In this document: positions 46,204-55,460 of the stretch, piece by piece | How positions within the stretch are numbered: position 1 is the first letter of the stretch | How the letters are laid out: every line of letters starts with the position of its first letter | DNA from: Chamaesiphon minutus PCC 6605 | GTDB lineage: Bacteria > Cyanobacteriota > Cyanobacteriia > Cyanobacteriales > Chamaesiphonaceae | DNA: 64,000 nt | Direction of reading: 5' to 3' | Assembly: GCF_000317145.1 (NCBI RefSeq) | Contig: NC_019697.1 | Coordinates: 4,038,886-4,102,885, forward strand | Position numbers and translations under genes: made by a program | Notes under the pieces: model-generated | What the model was told of the DNA's origin: nothing | Seen by the model: the letters and a program-made list of their open reading frames with translations, nothing else | The model's database searches: none

Positions 46204-46742
46204 TGATTTAGCTTGCCAGTGTGGGACGTATTCTATATTTTACCCATCTGTGCCAGCTTGTGGAGATCGAGCTGTGTTGGTTTTGTGAATTATTTATACC
46301 CAAGTTAGGCACTGTCTAACTAAAGGGTGCAGCACTCACCACTTCTGGAAATAAGAATCGATCGTCCCATTAAGATCCGAGCGATTCCATCATCATTGCT
46401 GGATTCATTTTTGGCGTTGCTGAATTAAGGTATGAAACGCACAAATAATTTTGTAGGGGTAATGCCTTGTGCTTACCCCGCATCGATTAAGGGTACCCAC
46501 AAGGGGCACCACTACAGGGGAATCATACCTCGATTCAGCAATACCTCATTTTTTGTCCTGATTCCCAGGTAAGCTGTCTAACATTTAAATCACATATTAG
46601 ATTTTTTGAAAGCGGGGAGCGATTTGCGCACGCCTTTGTTTCCCGACGGGTTAGCAAATCAGCGACGCAGCTCCCTTCGGGAAGGGAGCTGCGTCAAGAC
46701 AAGACAGCGGGGAGGCGGTAAGTAAATTAAATGAGTAACAGC
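46204..46742. other. Repeat-rich intergenic region
   Basis: 539 bases without a credible gene. It includes GGGTACCCACAAGGGGCACC (about 46492), part of a dispersed cyanobacterial sequence, and a 46-bp member of the GACAAGACA palindrome family at 46661-46706. Confidence 0.55.
46661..46706 (+). repeat. GACAAGACA-family palindromic repeat, intergenic
   Basis: AGCGACGCAGCTCCCTTC, 2-nt loop, then its exact reverse complement through GACGC, and CAAGACAAGACA at the end. Ends resemble the 49-nt repeats in leuS and cobN (AGCGGCGC... and GCGACAAGACA), so it is a probable intergenic relative. Confidence 0.75.
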
Positions 46743-47177
46743 TTATTCCCTAATTCCCGGTCGGATCTGGTAATGTCGATACTGAAAATAATCTGCGATA
46801 ATTTGGCCGTGATCGAAACATAATTCTGAGGGAATTTCCCAGGGGTTGAAGATGCTGACGGTTTTGGCATCATCTTGGGCGATCGGATTTCCGGTGGCGG
46901 TGGCGATAAAGACGATACTGATGGTATGCTGCCGAGGATCGCGATCGGGTGCGGAATAAACCTGAAATTGTTCGATTAGGCGCACGTCTAGCCCGATTTC
47001 TTCTTTGGCTTCTCTAACGGCGGCTGTTTCTAATGATTCGCCATAGTCTACGAATCCGCCTGGTAATGCCCAGCCATGGGGCGGATTGAGCCGTTCGATC
47101 GCGATAATCGGGCGGTGAGGTCGATCGATTAGTTCGATAATAATATCTACTGTGGGTGTGGGGTTGCGATAAGTCAT
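46743..47177 (-). CDS. Nudix hydrolase
   Basis: 144 residues. The Nudix box GX5EX7REUXEEXGU is complete: [24 protein letters not shown]. The strands before it ([18 protein letters not shown]) fit ADP-ribose or nucleoside-diphosphate-type pyrophosphatases. Exact substrate unknown. Single gene; starts just upstream of the 246-base gap before the TPR gene, divergently. Confidence 0.9.
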   Translation of the reverse strand: MTYRNPTPTVDIIIELIDRPHRPIIAIERLNPPHGWALPGGFVDYGESLETAAVREAKEEIGLDVRLIEQFQVYSAPDRDPRQHTISIVFIATATGNPIAQDDAKTVSIFNPWEIPSELCFDHGQIIADYFQYRHYQIRPGIRE

Positions 47178-47423
47178 GCTTGGGATTATTGATTGAGAGT
47201 TGAGACTTGATAATTACCTGTTCTCGTCCTTTGTAGCGTCTGCTGAATCAGCAGGACAGAGAATTACAATGTCTATTGATAAGTTTTTCTTTGTCGTTTT
47301 GATGTACTCTATAGCATAGACTGAAGAATGATTGAATAGCAAGATTTAAATCTCTCAATGTTGAGTTTAAAGTATCAACTTTAATGTGATGTAACCCACT
47401 CGACGCTGAAATTTTTACAGGTT

Positions 47424-48020
47424 ATGGTGGCTAATATCAAAGCTGAATTTAAGGCTACCAATAGTCAGCACAAACACCACAAATACATGTCTCAGCACAC
47501 TTATTATCCAACCCAAGTCACAACAATTAGCGATCTACTATCATCAGCCAATACCAAGTGTAACCATCGCGACTATTTGGGTGCGATCGCCGAATATAAC
47601 CAAGCAATCCAATTGGAGCCAGATCGGGCGATGGCTTACTGTGGAAGGGGGGTAGCTTACTATCGGCTGGGCGAAACCCAGAATGCACACAGCGATTATA
47701 CCCACGCGATCGAAATCGATCCTAATTTAGCAATTCCCTACTACAGACGCGGTTTTTTACACTACTTAGCCAAAGATTATGCTAGTGCAATTGCTGACTA
47801 CAATCGCGCGATCGATCTCAAGCCCAATTTTGCTTTAGCTTATTCCAATCGCGGTTATGCCTATCGAGATTTGTACGGAGAACAAGAGGCGGTCATCGAT
47901 TGGCGATTTGCCGCTAAATTATTTAAAGAACAAGGTAATTTAGTCAAGTACGAAAGCATGATGAGCACGATCGAACAAGTTTATGGCGATGAGAGTTGTG
48001 CTTCGGGAATGTTATGGTAA
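47424..48020 (+). CDS. TPR repeat protein
   Basis: 198 residues from the ATG at 47424; an ATG at 47487 (MSQHTYYP) is an alternative. Three consecutive TPR units: residues about 36-69 (NTKCNHRDYLGAIAEYNQAIQLEPD), 70-103 (GRGVAYYRLGETQNAHSDYTHAIEIDP) and 104-137 (RGFLHYLAKDYASAIADYNRAIDLKP), plus a partial fourth. Probable protein-protein interaction scaffold; no signal peptide. Convergent with glgA across a hairpin at 48044-48072. Confidence 0.88.
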   Translation: MVANIKAEFKATNSQHKHHKYMSQHTYYPTQVTTISDLLSSANTKCNHRDYLGAIAEYNQAIQLEPDRAMAYCGRGVAYYRLGETQNAHSDYTHAIEIDPNLAIPYYRRGFLHYLAKDYASAIADYNRAIDLKPNFALAYSNRGYAYRDLYGEQEAVIDWRFAAKLFKEQGNLVKYESMMSTIEQVYGDESCASGMLW

Positions 48021-48043
48021 ATTTGCATTTTTTTGGCTCCCAG

Positions 48044-48072
48044 AAACCCGACTTCTTCGAGAAGTCGGGTTT
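48044..48072. terminator. Hairpin between convergent TPR and glgA genes
   Basis: AAACCCGACTTCT (48044-48056) pairs perfectly with AGAAGTCGGGTTT (48060-48072) across a TCG loop. Shared core with the hairpin at 43539. Confidence 0.75.
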
Positions 48073-48105
48073 ATAGCTGCGTGCCGGGATTTAGCTACGC
48101 TTCAA

Positions 48106-49479
48106 TCAAACAGTAATTACTGATTTATATAGCTGCTCGTATTCTTGTGCAGATTTATCCCAACTAAAATCACTTTCCATGCCCCGTTGTTGGAGTGCTT
48201 GCCATTGAGGCTTATAGTTAAAACTTTCCCAAGCACGTACCATACAAGTGTAGAGATCCAACGCTTCGTAACGATCGAAACAATAACCAGTACCCTTTTG
48301 GTGCTGCGGATCGTGGTGAGTGACGGTATCTACCAATCCGCCAGTGCGGCGCACGATGGGTACGCAACCGTAGCGCATCGCTAACATTTGAGAGATTCCA
48401 CAAGGTTCAAAGCGACTCGGCATTAGGAAGGCATCGGAACCTGCATAAATGCGGCGCGAGAGAGATTCATTGTAAAGAAGATAAGTTGCCATCCGTCCGG
48501 GATAACGCGAGGCTAACTGCCATAATTGCGTCTCATAATTGCGATCGCCAGTGCCTAAGACGATAAACTGAGCGTCGGTATATGCCAAAAATCGATCGAG
48601 TGTCTGGAGCATCAGATCCAAGCCTTTTTGCTCTACCAATCGGGATACCATTCCCACCAGGAAAGTATCGGGATTTATCGCTAAGCCGACTTCTTGCTGG
48701 AGTGCGGCTTTGTTCTTGACGCGATCTTCGATCGTTTTGGCTGTATAAGTCTGCGCTAAAGCTTTATCATTGGCTGGGTCGTAAACTTCTGTATCGATGC
48801 CGTTGACAATTCCCGATAGCCTGCCGCTAATAAATGATAATAACCCCTCAATTTGCTCGCCATATTCGATCGTTTGGATCTGAGCGGCATAAGTCGGCGA
48901 TACCGTATTGACTCGATCGGCATATTGCACCGCTGCGGCCATAGTATTGTGACCCTGCATGTACCACGGACACCAGGTAATCCGCTCTAGGAACCACCGC
49001 CACGGCCCTTGATAAGCTAAATTGTGAATGGTGAAGATGGTGCTGATATCGGGATCTTGGTGCATCCACACGGGCAACATTCCCGTATGCCAGTCGTGAC
49101 AGTGGATGATATTTGGTTTCCAATAGTTCCAACAAAACTCAGCCGCGCCATTAGCAAAGAAGGTAAATCGCCAGTCTTCATCTTCACCACCATAGATTCG
49201 CAGCGGATCGAAGGCTGGATGCCCGAACAAGTACAAGGGAACGTCGGTACCAGGGAGAACTGTCTCATACACGGCAAAGTGATTGAACATGGCATATCCC
49301 CACCAGACAGGCTCGTAGGGGATATCTAGTTTACCGACTATAGAACCGTAGTATGGCATAAAGATCCGGACATCATGTCCCATTTTCCGCAAAAATTTAG
49401 GTAAGGCACCCACCACGTCGCCCATACCACCAACTTTGGCTATGGGTGCAGCTTCCGCCGCGACAAATAAAATTTTCAT
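48106..49479 (-). CDS. glgA: Glycogen (starch) synthase
   Basis: 457 residues. GT5 signature KVGGMGDV (residues 15-22) binds ADP-glucose; the acceptor region HNLAYQG and the C-terminal [33 protein letters not shown] with the catalytic Glu are present. It elongates alpha-1,4 glucan from ADP-glucose. Cyanobacteria often have two GlgA paralogues; I cannot tell which one this is. An array of TTTAGGC heptamers lies upstream, about 100 bases beyond the start. Confidence 0.95.
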   Translation of the reverse strand: MKILFVAAEAAPIAKVGGMGDVVGALPKFLRKMGHDVRIFMPYYGSIVGKLDIPYEPVWWGYAMFNHFAVYETVLPGTDVPLYLFGHPAFDPLRIYGGEDEDWRFTFFANGAAEFCWNYWKPNIIHCHDWHTGMLPVWMHQDPDISTIFTIHNLAYQGPWRWFLERITWCPWYMQGHNTMAAAVQYADRVNTVSPTYAAQIQTIEYGEQIEGLLSFISGRLSGIVNGIDTEVYDPANDKALAQTYTAKTIEDRVKNKAALQQEVGLAINPDTFLVGMVSRLVEQKGLDLMLQTLDRFLAYTDAQFIVLGTGDRNYETQLWQLASRYPGRMATYLLYNESLSRRIYAGSDAFLMPSRFEPCGISQMLAMRYGCVPIVRRTGGLVDTVTHHDPQHQKGTGYCFDRYEALDLYTCMVRAWESFNYKPQWQALQQRGMESDFSWDKSAQEYEQLYKSVITV

Positions 49480-49572
49480 GAATATTTTTTATATTTAGGT
49501 GTTTGGTACTCAGGTGGTCGCGATCGCCATCAACAGCCATCATACCAGCCATCTAGATCCCGAATTACGGAA

Positions 49573-49665
49573 AGTAGGGTTTAGGGTTTAGGCTTTAGGC
49601 TTTAGGGAATAGGCTTTAGGGAATAGGCTTTAGGCTTTAGGCTTTAGGGAATAGGGTTTGGAACT
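49573..49665. repeat. Degenerate TTTAGGC/TTTAGGGAATAGGC heptamer array
   Basis: About twelve units of TTTAGGC or TTTAGGG, interspersed with GAATAGG variants. The flanking gap 49480-49804 also has CCCAGTCT direct repeats at 49746-49780. No gene is present in the gap. Confidence 0.85.
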
Positions 49666-49804
49666 GCGTTCCTCCACTCATCCACGCTTCTCCTCTCGGA
49701 GAGGCTACACCAACGACTTCGCGCAGCGCAAGCCCATCCAGCTATTCACTCCCAGTCTCCCAGTCTCCCAGTCTCCCCCTCTACCCAATTCACGCCATAG
49801 ACTA

Positions 49805-50908
49805 CTAACTACCTTGCGCTTCTTCAATCTCTAACAGGCTGACAATGACACCCGCGATCGGAATTGATAAGAACACACCGAGTACTCCCGACACTCGCGT
49901 ACCCACCAGGAGGGCAAAAAATACGACTACTGGATTGAGATGCACAGTGCTTTGCATCACCCGTGGCGACACAAAATTATCTTGCAACTGTTGCAGAATC
50001 ACACAAATTGCAAATACTTTGAGTGCCATCAGCCAACCATTTTGAACCAAAATAATCAAGCAGACAAAACTCACGCCCAAAGTTGCACCAATTCCCGGAA
50101 TTAAGTCAAACACCCCAATTGTCACTGCTAGCAAAAATGAAAATGGGACTTGAAACAGTACAAAGACGATAAATGTAGCAACACTGAGCAGAAACGAAAT
50201 TAGCAATTGTCCGCGCAAAAATCCGACAAAATTTTTTTGGACGGCGATCGCTACCCTGCTGCGATGTCGCTCTGGTATTAGTTTGAGCACCAGTTGCCAA
50301 AGCTTGGCACCATCGATGAGCATGAAAAAGGCAATGACGATGACAATGATAAAAGTGACATAATTTTGGAGTAAAACGGGGACAGAATTTACCGCCCAAT
50401 TTAAGCCAAATTCAAATGCGGTGCGAATTTGAGCGGAAATCGCTTCTAAATCTAGCTTAATATTGGCATTTGCTAGCGTACTCTGCAATCGATCGAGTGG
50501 ATTGTCGGCGCGACTGAAGGACTGGAGAAGCAATGCTGCCAATTGTTGAATTTGATTGCTTAATGTCAACCCGATGGCGATCGCCAGCACGACGATCGCG
50601 AGCAGGCTCAATGCAAACACAATACCTAGGGCGATATTTCGGCTCACAAATCGCTGGAGATAGGACAGTGGATAATTTAACAACAGTGCCAAAATTGACG
50701 AGAACGCAAATACAAAAATTACGTACTCAAAATATTGAAACAAGGTAACGCCCGCCCATCCCGCTCCAAAAAATAGTAAAAACCGCACTAAGGTATTAGT
50801 ACTAACTTGATGCCCCAGATGTCGATGAGTCGGTGATTCTGGCTCGTTTTTCACAGTGGTTCGCGCTCCTTGGATAATATTTCGATCGCCGATTTTGTCG
50901 TCTGCCAA
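49805..50908 (-). CDS. AI-2E family transporter (PerM/YdiK-like)
   Basis: 367 residues with about eight hydrophobic segments, the AI-2E pattern and an internal conserved block FAGAGWAGVTLF, SSILALLLNYPLSYLQRF and VTIGVFDLIPGIGATLGV. These membrane proteins move autoinducer-2 or other small solutes in some bacteria; function in cyanobacteria is unresolved. Single gene between two repeat-rich gaps. Confidence 0.88.
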   Translation of the reverse strand: MADDKIGDRNIIQGARTTVKNEPESPTHRHLGHQVSTNTLVRFLLFFGAGWAGVTLFQYFEYVIFVFAFSSILALLLNYPLSYLQRFVSRNIALGIVFALSLLAIVVLAIAIGLTLSNQIQQLAALLLQSFSRADNPLDRLQSTLANANIKLDLEAISAQIRTAFEFGLNWAVNSVPVLLQNYVTFIIVIVIAFFMLIDGAKLWQLVLKLIPERHRSRVAIAVQKNFVGFLRGQLLISFLLSVATFIVFVLFQVPFSFLLAVTIGVFDLIPGIGATLGVSFVCLIILVQNGWLMALKVFAICVILQQLQDNFVSPRVMQSTVHLNPVVVFFALLVGTRVSGVLGVFLSIPIAGVIVSLLEIEEAQGS

Positions 50909-51092
50909 GTTTATGCGGCAAATCTAAATTCGATCGCCACAAAATTGTCTAACAGTTACAACTAACTTAGCAAATTTAAGGATCTCACTGCTGCCGACCG
51001 ATCGGATCTTAATAATGGCACAAAGACATCTTAGGCATTGCTGATTTGAGGTACGATCGGCTGTTTTTGCAGCACAATTATCTCTCTTCTTC

Positions 51093-51170
51093 GCCCTGTC
51101 TTGTCTTGTCTTGATGCAGTTGTCTGAGCGGGAAACCCGACTTTTTGCGCATCGCGCATTGCGCCCCGCT
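51093..51170 (-). repeat. GACAAGACA-family palindromic repeat, reverse orientation
   Basis: On the minus strand it begins AGCGGGGCGC, has CGGGTTTCCCG in the middle and ends ATCAAGACAAGACAAGACA. It ends close to the sensor-like gene downstream. Fourth member of the family in this window. Confidence 0.65.
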
Positions 51171-51176
51171 CCCATT

Positions 51177-52550
51177 TTACAAATATTCCATCAATCTCGG
51201 TCTGAGTCCGAACAAAGTCAGGATGGCGACGCTACCGAGGGCGGCGGCGGCAATTATTTCAAAGTTATCTAACCGTTCTTCACCACGTTTGATATTTTGC
51301 TCGAATTCTTGCTTGTTTAAATCCATCAATTTAGTATGGATATTTTTGTAGCGATCGAATGCCCAGTTCGATTCGCCTTGGTTGGTACCGACACGTAAAG
51401 CGAGTGCTTCGGCAATTTTACCGCTGCGAGCTAGTTGCCGGATTTGGGTATCGATTTTGAGATAATCATTCCAGGCTTTGAGTATCTCGATCTCTAATTC
51501 TCGTTCGCCATCAAAAGTAGTAGTGTTTAATTCATCGGCAAATAATCCAGTTATTCCCGGCGTCGGTCTCTTTTGATTTACATTAGCGATAATACTATCG
51601 ATCGACTGATTATCGGGAATATTCAAAATTCGCACGGTTTTATCAGTAAACGATCGCTCGTGTCCGGCGGCATTAGCTCTATCTAGCAAATAACGACTCT
51701 CATCAGCATTAGCTTTGTACGATAGAGAGCGCATTTTTCGTAAAGCGTATAAAGAATTAAAAGCATCTGCTTTAGCTATTCTGAGATTAGTTGATGCGCC
51801 TATAAATGAGCCGATTGTGTATCCTAAAAAGATGATGGCAATGACAGTCGCGCCGAGTAATGGGAGGTTAAAGATCCGCCGCATTCGTAAATAGAGAAAG
51901 AGCTGAATGGCACATATAATTCCAATCTGACTCAATCCCACGATCGCGATTGCAAATGCAATACCACCATTTGAAAAGCTTTGTCTGTTATAGCTTTTCT
52001 CTAATTCTCGATCGTTAACTTGACCGAGTTTTTCGGCCTGGGGGATAATTTCTCGATCCATTAATTGGGCAGCATTCTGATAAATTGCTAATGTGCCAGC
52101 AGCATCGCCACGTTTACGAGCATCTCTTGCTTCTTGTAATCTTAAGAGATAGGCACTAAGATTGAGTTGCAAACTTTGAATGATTTTTTCTTCTTCTGGA
52201 TAAGTGATATTTTTCGCAGCAGCTACCAATCGATCGGCAATTTTTTTACGATTGATTTCAAAGGCTGCTAATACTTGGCGATCGGCGGCTCCAGGCTTCA
52301 ATAGTAATTCATTTGCCAAACTGGCATCCATATCTGCCAATGAGTCTTGGAGTTGTTGGGCCGTGATAATACTCGGAGCTGCATTTTTACCGACATTCTC
52401 GATTGCCTTACGTTGGGCATCAACGCCATAGATACTAATAATGAGCAGTAATAAACTGACTCCCCAGGTAGTATACCAAGCATTCCGCAAGATTTGGGGC
52501 GTGGTAAATTTCTGAGCTAGCCGATGCGTTGGTTGGGGAACAGAAATCAT
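51177..52550 (-). CDS. Membrane protein with extracytoplasmic four-helix-bundle-like sensor region
   Basis: 457 residues. Hydrophobic segments are at about residues 25-45, 195-215 and 225-250, with another at the C-terminus (IIAAAALGSVAILTLFGL). Between the first and second is a helical region about 150 residues long (KKIADRLVAAAKNITYPEEEKIIQSLQLNLSAYLLRLQEARDARKR), similar in style to the four-helix bundle of chemoreceptors. No kinase or signalling output domain is present. Possible sensor half of a membrane complex; function unknown. Confidence 0.65.
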   Translation of the reverse strand: MISVPQPTHRLAQKFTTPQILRNAWYTTWGVSLLLLIISIYGVDAQRKAIENVGKNAAPSIITAQQLQDSLADMDASLANELLLKPGAADRQVLAAFEINRKKIADRLVAAAKNITYPEEEKIIQSLQLNLSAYLLRLQEARDARKRGDAAGTLAIYQNAAQLMDREIIPQAEKLGQVNDRELEKSYNRQSFSNGGIAFAIAIVGLSQIGIICAIQLFLYLRMRRIFNLPLLGATVIAIIFLGYTIGSFIGASTNLRIAKADAFNSLYALRKMRSLSYKANADESRYLLDRANAAGHERSFTDKTVRILNIPDNQSIDSIIANVNQKRPTPGITGLFADELNTTTFDGERELEIEILKAWNDYLKIDTQIRQLARSGKIAEALALRVGTNQGESNWAFDRYKNIHTKLMDLNKQEFEQNIKRGEERLDNFEIIAAAALGSVAILTLFGLRPRLMEYL

Positions 52551-52830
52551 TTACTTTGACTCCAAACGATTGATTCGATCGAGTAACAGCGAACTTAATA
52601 AAATGTGATTCTAGACGATTGAGTCGATCTCCAAACATCGGGTGTGGAATTTGACTCCAAACGACCTTAAAGTAACACTGCTCGGTGGGGTAGCCTCTGT
52701 CTTGTCTAGATCCTACTTGGGATTGCGGCGATCGATTATGTAGCACCAGTCACAAATCTTAATAGAAATTCTCAGCAAATTATCTTAAGCTAACAGGTTA
52801 GTGATATATATAATATTCGGAAATTTTAAA

Positions 52831-53547
52831 ATGAGTTCTAATTTAGCGACTAAGTTACGTGAAGGTACTAAAAAATCCCATAGTATGGCTGAGAATACAG
52901 GCTTCATCGCCTGCTTCTTGAAGGGAACTGTCGAGAAAAAGTCCTATCGTAAGTTAGTTACCAATCTCTACTTTGTCTACTCGGCGATGGAAGAGGAAAT
53001 GCACAAGCGCGCCAACGACCCCATTTTAGCCAAAGTCTTTTTCCCAGAACTCGATCGCAAGGCAGCTTTAGAGCGCGACTTGGCGTTCTATTATGGTGCC
53101 AACTGGAAAGAGCAAGTAGCTCCCTCAGAAGCTACTAAAAAGTACATCGCCCGCATCCACGAAGTTGCCGAGCGCGATTCCGCACTGATGGTAGCGCATC
53201 TCTACACCCGCTACTTGGGCGATCTCTCCGGCGGTCAAATTCTCAAGAAAATCGCGGTAAATGCAATGAACCTAACCGACGGTGAAGGCACCGCGTTTTA
53301 TGAGTTCGAGCAAATTCCTGATGAGAAGGCATTTAAGAACAATTATCGTCAAGCCATGAACGATCTACCCATCGACGAAGCTAAGGCTGATGCTGTCGTC
53401 GATGAAGCCAACGCTGCATTCGAGATGAACATGATTATGTTCAAGGAATTAGAAGGTAACCTAATTAAAGCCATTGGCATTCAATTATTCAACCTCCTCA
53501 CTCGCAAACGCAATCGTAATGATGGCGAATTGGCTACGGCGGAGTAG
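52831..53547 (+). CDS. ho1: Heme oxygenase (biliverdin-producing)
   Basis: 238 residues from the ATG at 52831; the frame stays open to a GTG at 52801 that would add 10 unlike residues. SSNLATKLREGTKKSHSMAENTGFIACFLKG has the proximal His17. The distal helix LYTRYLGDLSGGQIL is the family signature. The enzyme opens heme to biliverdin IX-alpha, iron and CO using ferredoxin, the first step of phycobilin synthesis. The TAG stop is the first half-unit of a heptamer array which also forms the terminator. Confidence 0.97.
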   Translation: MSSNLATKLREGTKKSHSMAENTGFIACFLKGTVEKKSYRKLVTNLYFVYSAMEEEMHKRANDPILAKVFFPELDRKAALERDLAFYYGANWKEQVAPSEATKKYIARIHEVAERDSALMVAHLYTRYLGDLSGGQILKKIAVNAMNLTDGEGTAFYEFEQIPDEKAFKNNYRQAMNDLPIDEAKADAVVDEANAAFEMNMIMFKELEGNLIKAIGIQLFNLLTRKRNRNDGELATAE

Positions 53548-53626
53548 GCTTTAGGCTTTAGGCTTTAGGCTTTAGGCTTTGGGCTTTAGGCTTTAGGCTT
53601 TAGGCTTTAGGCTTTAGGCTTTAGGC
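53545..53626 (+). repeat. TTTAGGC heptamer array overlapping the ho1 stop codon
   Basis: TAGGC at 53545-53549 then eleven heptamers from 53550 to 53626; one unit is TTTGGGC. The ho1 TAG is part of the array. Confidence 0.93.
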
Positions 53627-53654
53627 TTTACAATGTCAAGCCTAAAGCCTTTTT
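53616..53654 (+). terminator. ho1 terminator made from the heptamer array
   Basis: The last two array units (GGCTTTAGGCTT, 53617-53628) pair perfectly with AAGCCTAAAGCC (53638-53649) over a 9-nt loop; TTTTT follows (53650-53654). A Rho-independent terminator built from the repeat itself. Confidence 0.85.
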
Positions 53655-53708
53655 AGCGTTTTTGATACCAAAGCAAACATCTAAGCTCTCAAACCTAAGA
53701 CCTAAAGC

Positions 53709-54137
53709 CTAACATCTAGAGCCTAATTCAAACTCACTCAATCGCCGCTGGATCTGTTGATGACAGTCTGGCGGCGAAATTTTTAGGCTTTGACACCAGC
53801 CGATGTCGAGATTGACGCCGGATTCGATGGCAAAAATCAGCTCGATGTGGGGTTGATAATTAGCGACCGCAGTTGCAATATCATCGATCGAGCGATCGGG
53901 TACCAGCCACTCTTGCAAGTAGATGGATAATTGTGGTGCGGGGATATAGCGAAAATTGAGACTGGGTTGGAGTGGTTCTTGGCAATGGCTGTCCGAATCA
54001 TCGAACAAATCCACCAGACTGCTAATAGCTACCACGCCGCGATCGTAATTTAGATAACCTTGCCAAGCTTGATGACCGATCCACAAAAAGTTTTGGGAAA
54101 ACATCGTGCTCCGGCTAGAGCGATTATATTGCCGCAT
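53709..54137 (-). CDS. Protein of unknown function in a B12-riboswitch operon
   Basis: 142 residues, MRQYNRSSRSTMFSQNFLWIGHQAWQG at the start; a second Met at residue 12. Contains GVVAISSLVDLFDDSDSHCQ and an HI-ELIFAIESGVNLD region. No recognised family. It overlaps the upstream DUF1636 gene by 14 bases, so the two are translationally linked and under the same cobalamin riboswitch, suggesting a role in cobalt/corrinoid handling or a B12-independent substitute (inference). Confidence 0.7.
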   Translation of the reverse strand: MRQYNRSSRSTMFSQNFLWIGHQAWQGYLNYDRGVVAISSLVDLFDDSDSHCQEPLQPSLNFRYIPAPQLSIYLQEWLVPDRSIDDIATAVANYQPHIELIFAIESGVNLDIGWCQSLKISPPDCHQQIQRRLSEFELGSRC

Positions 54138-54537
54138 GGGTAGGCGTGGGGATGGTGAGTGGGGGAATTTTGGCGAGGATGCCTTGTTTGAGCGGTGCGG
54201 GACGTTCTCCCCAGGGTAGGGAGCCTGTGGGATGCTGATAGTATTTAGCCGCGCAATCTAGGATATTGCTCAAGGGAATGCTCGGCTCGGTGGGAGAGAT
54301 ATCGCCAAATAAATAAGTCGATTTGCCAGTCGCGGCAAAGGAAATCGCACACGATCGACTACATGCACTCATACAACCGACAGCCTGAATCGGAAAGTCT
54401 GTCGCTAACTCCCAATTTTGATGTAAAGCTTGGAGTTGTTCTAGCAGGCGTTCGCCTTCACTAGTACCAATCCGCTGACCATCTTGCCACTTACTACCGC
54501 AAGTGGTGCAAACAAATAAACAATGTTGTGGGTTCAC
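54124..54537 (-). CDS. DUF1636 metal-binding protein
   Basis: 137 residues from a GTG start. Cysteine pattern CLFVCTTCGSKWQDGQR, then VGCMSACSRSCAISFAATGKSTYLFGDI matches DUF1636 proteins, which look like thioredoxin-like [2Fe-2S] or metal-binding proteins often linked to cobalamin genes. Expression is expected to be controlled by the riboswitch directly upstream: high B12 should turn it off. A role in cobalt delivery or corrin metabolism is inferred from this, not shown. Confidence 0.85.
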   Translation of the reverse strand: MNPQHCLFVCTTCGSKWQDGQRIGTSEGERLLEQLQALHQNWELATDFPIQAVGCMSACSRSCAISFAATGKSTYLFGDISPTEPSIPLSNILDCAAKYYQHPTGSLPWGERPAPLKQGILAKIPPLTIPTPTHAAI

Positions 54538-54554
54538 CTAATACCTCGTAGGTT

Positions 54555-54700
54555 AATTGAACTAAATGTAGCTTCTGGCGGGCGTTCTGACTTTGTCGAT
54601 CTCCAGATGGAGATGCGATTACAGTTGCGGGACAGTGCTGGATTCTCACCAGGCTTTCCCCATTACTTTGAGTGGCTGCTCCCCACTCAAACCAGATCGA
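54555..54700 (-). promoter_or_regulatory. Cobalamin riboswitch controlling the DUF1636 operon
   Basis: On the minus strand the core GGTGAGAATCCAGCACTG continues into TCCCGCAACTGTAAT, and then GTCAGAACGCCCGCC (the B12-box region). These blocks in this order are diagnostic for the adenosylcobalamin riboswitch. The hairpin GAGTGGGGAGCAGCCACTC precedes the core. It lies 18-160 bases upstream of the DUF1636 start, in the 5' untranslated region. Confidence 0.9.
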
Positions 54701-54706
54701 AGTTTT

Positions 54707-54735
54707 ATTATACATGTTGTCTGGTCGCCTACCAA
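54707..54735 (-). promoter_or_regulatory. Promoter of the riboswitch transcript
   Basis: On the minus strand TTGGTA, an exact 17-nt spacer and TATAAT (54712-54707). Transcription would start near 54700, right before the riboswitch. Confidence 0.65.
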
Positions 54736-54950
54736 AAATCCGATCGAGCGACAAGTTGTATCGTATTTCTCATAAATGCTGGCGATTTGCTAATACACTT
54801 ATATTGCTTTCGCTCTAGAATACCCACAAGGAGCGGCCTGGATCGACATCAAAAATCCACCAGCGGTAAATGTCTTTGACCCACTGATGGATTATCAGCA
54901 ATAACAAATGGAGAGAGAGTTTTCCCGATCTCTAAAATTCCTGTAAGCTG

Positions 54951-55460
54951 TTAACGACCCATTACTTCCATTTTTGCACTATTTAAGATCTCGAATAACT
55001 CCTGGCGATTCTGTTTGCGAATTAAATGTCGCCAGACGAATCGCGCTCCATATATCAAGCCAACTATCTTCAGAATTGGCGTAACTAAAGGAATATTGTC
55101 GATCGCATCCAGCCCAGCAAAGAAGGCTTTGAGTGCCATAACGGCCAGAATAGATAATCCAATTAGTGTCAATAAATACTGGTTATCTTTGAAAAAACGT
55201 TTGCCAGCTATGAATGTATCTTCTAATAAAATTGCTGGTTTATTAGTTTGAATATCTACCCAGAGTTCTTTTGGCGAATCACCTGTAGCTGGTTCTGGGT
55301 AAATTTCAGTTGGAGTACTTGCCCGATCTGGCTTGAGATAGTCATTAACAGATATCAATCGAGCTTCGCTGGTGGCGGCTGGGCTTACATGTGCATTTGC
55401 TAAATCTGAATCGAGCTGTTGTTGGCTATTTTTTTTAGATATTGTCAGATCGTTTGTCAT
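54951..55460 (-). CDS. CAAD-domain membrane protein (CURT1-like)
   Basis: 169 residues. A polar N-terminus of about 90 residues precedes two membrane helices (YLLTLIGLSILAVMALKAFFAGL and PLVTPILKIVGLIYGARFVWRHL), then RKQNRQELFEILNSAKMEVMG. This is the CAAD pattern, found fused to aminoacyl-tRNA synthetases and in plant CURT1 thylakoid-curvature proteins. Probably a thylakoid membrane protein. Single gene, upstream of a 700-base gene-poor stretch. Confidence 0.9.
   Translation of the reverse strand: MTNDLTISKKNSQQQLDSDLANAHVSPAATSEARLISVNDYLKPDRASTPTEIYPEPATGDSPKELWVDIQTNKPAILLEDTFIAGKRFFKDNQYLLTLIGLSILAVMALKAFFAGLDAIDNIPLVTPILKIVGLIYGARFVWRHLIRKQNRQELFEILNSAKMEVMGR

Noticed and set aside
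49746..49780. CCCAGTCT direct repeats as a CRISPR array
   Set aside because: Repeats are adjoining without unique spacers; simple tandem repeat.
54494..54754. 86-codon frame in the riboswitch region
   Set aside because: It coincides with the cobalamin riboswitch, so coding is unlikely.
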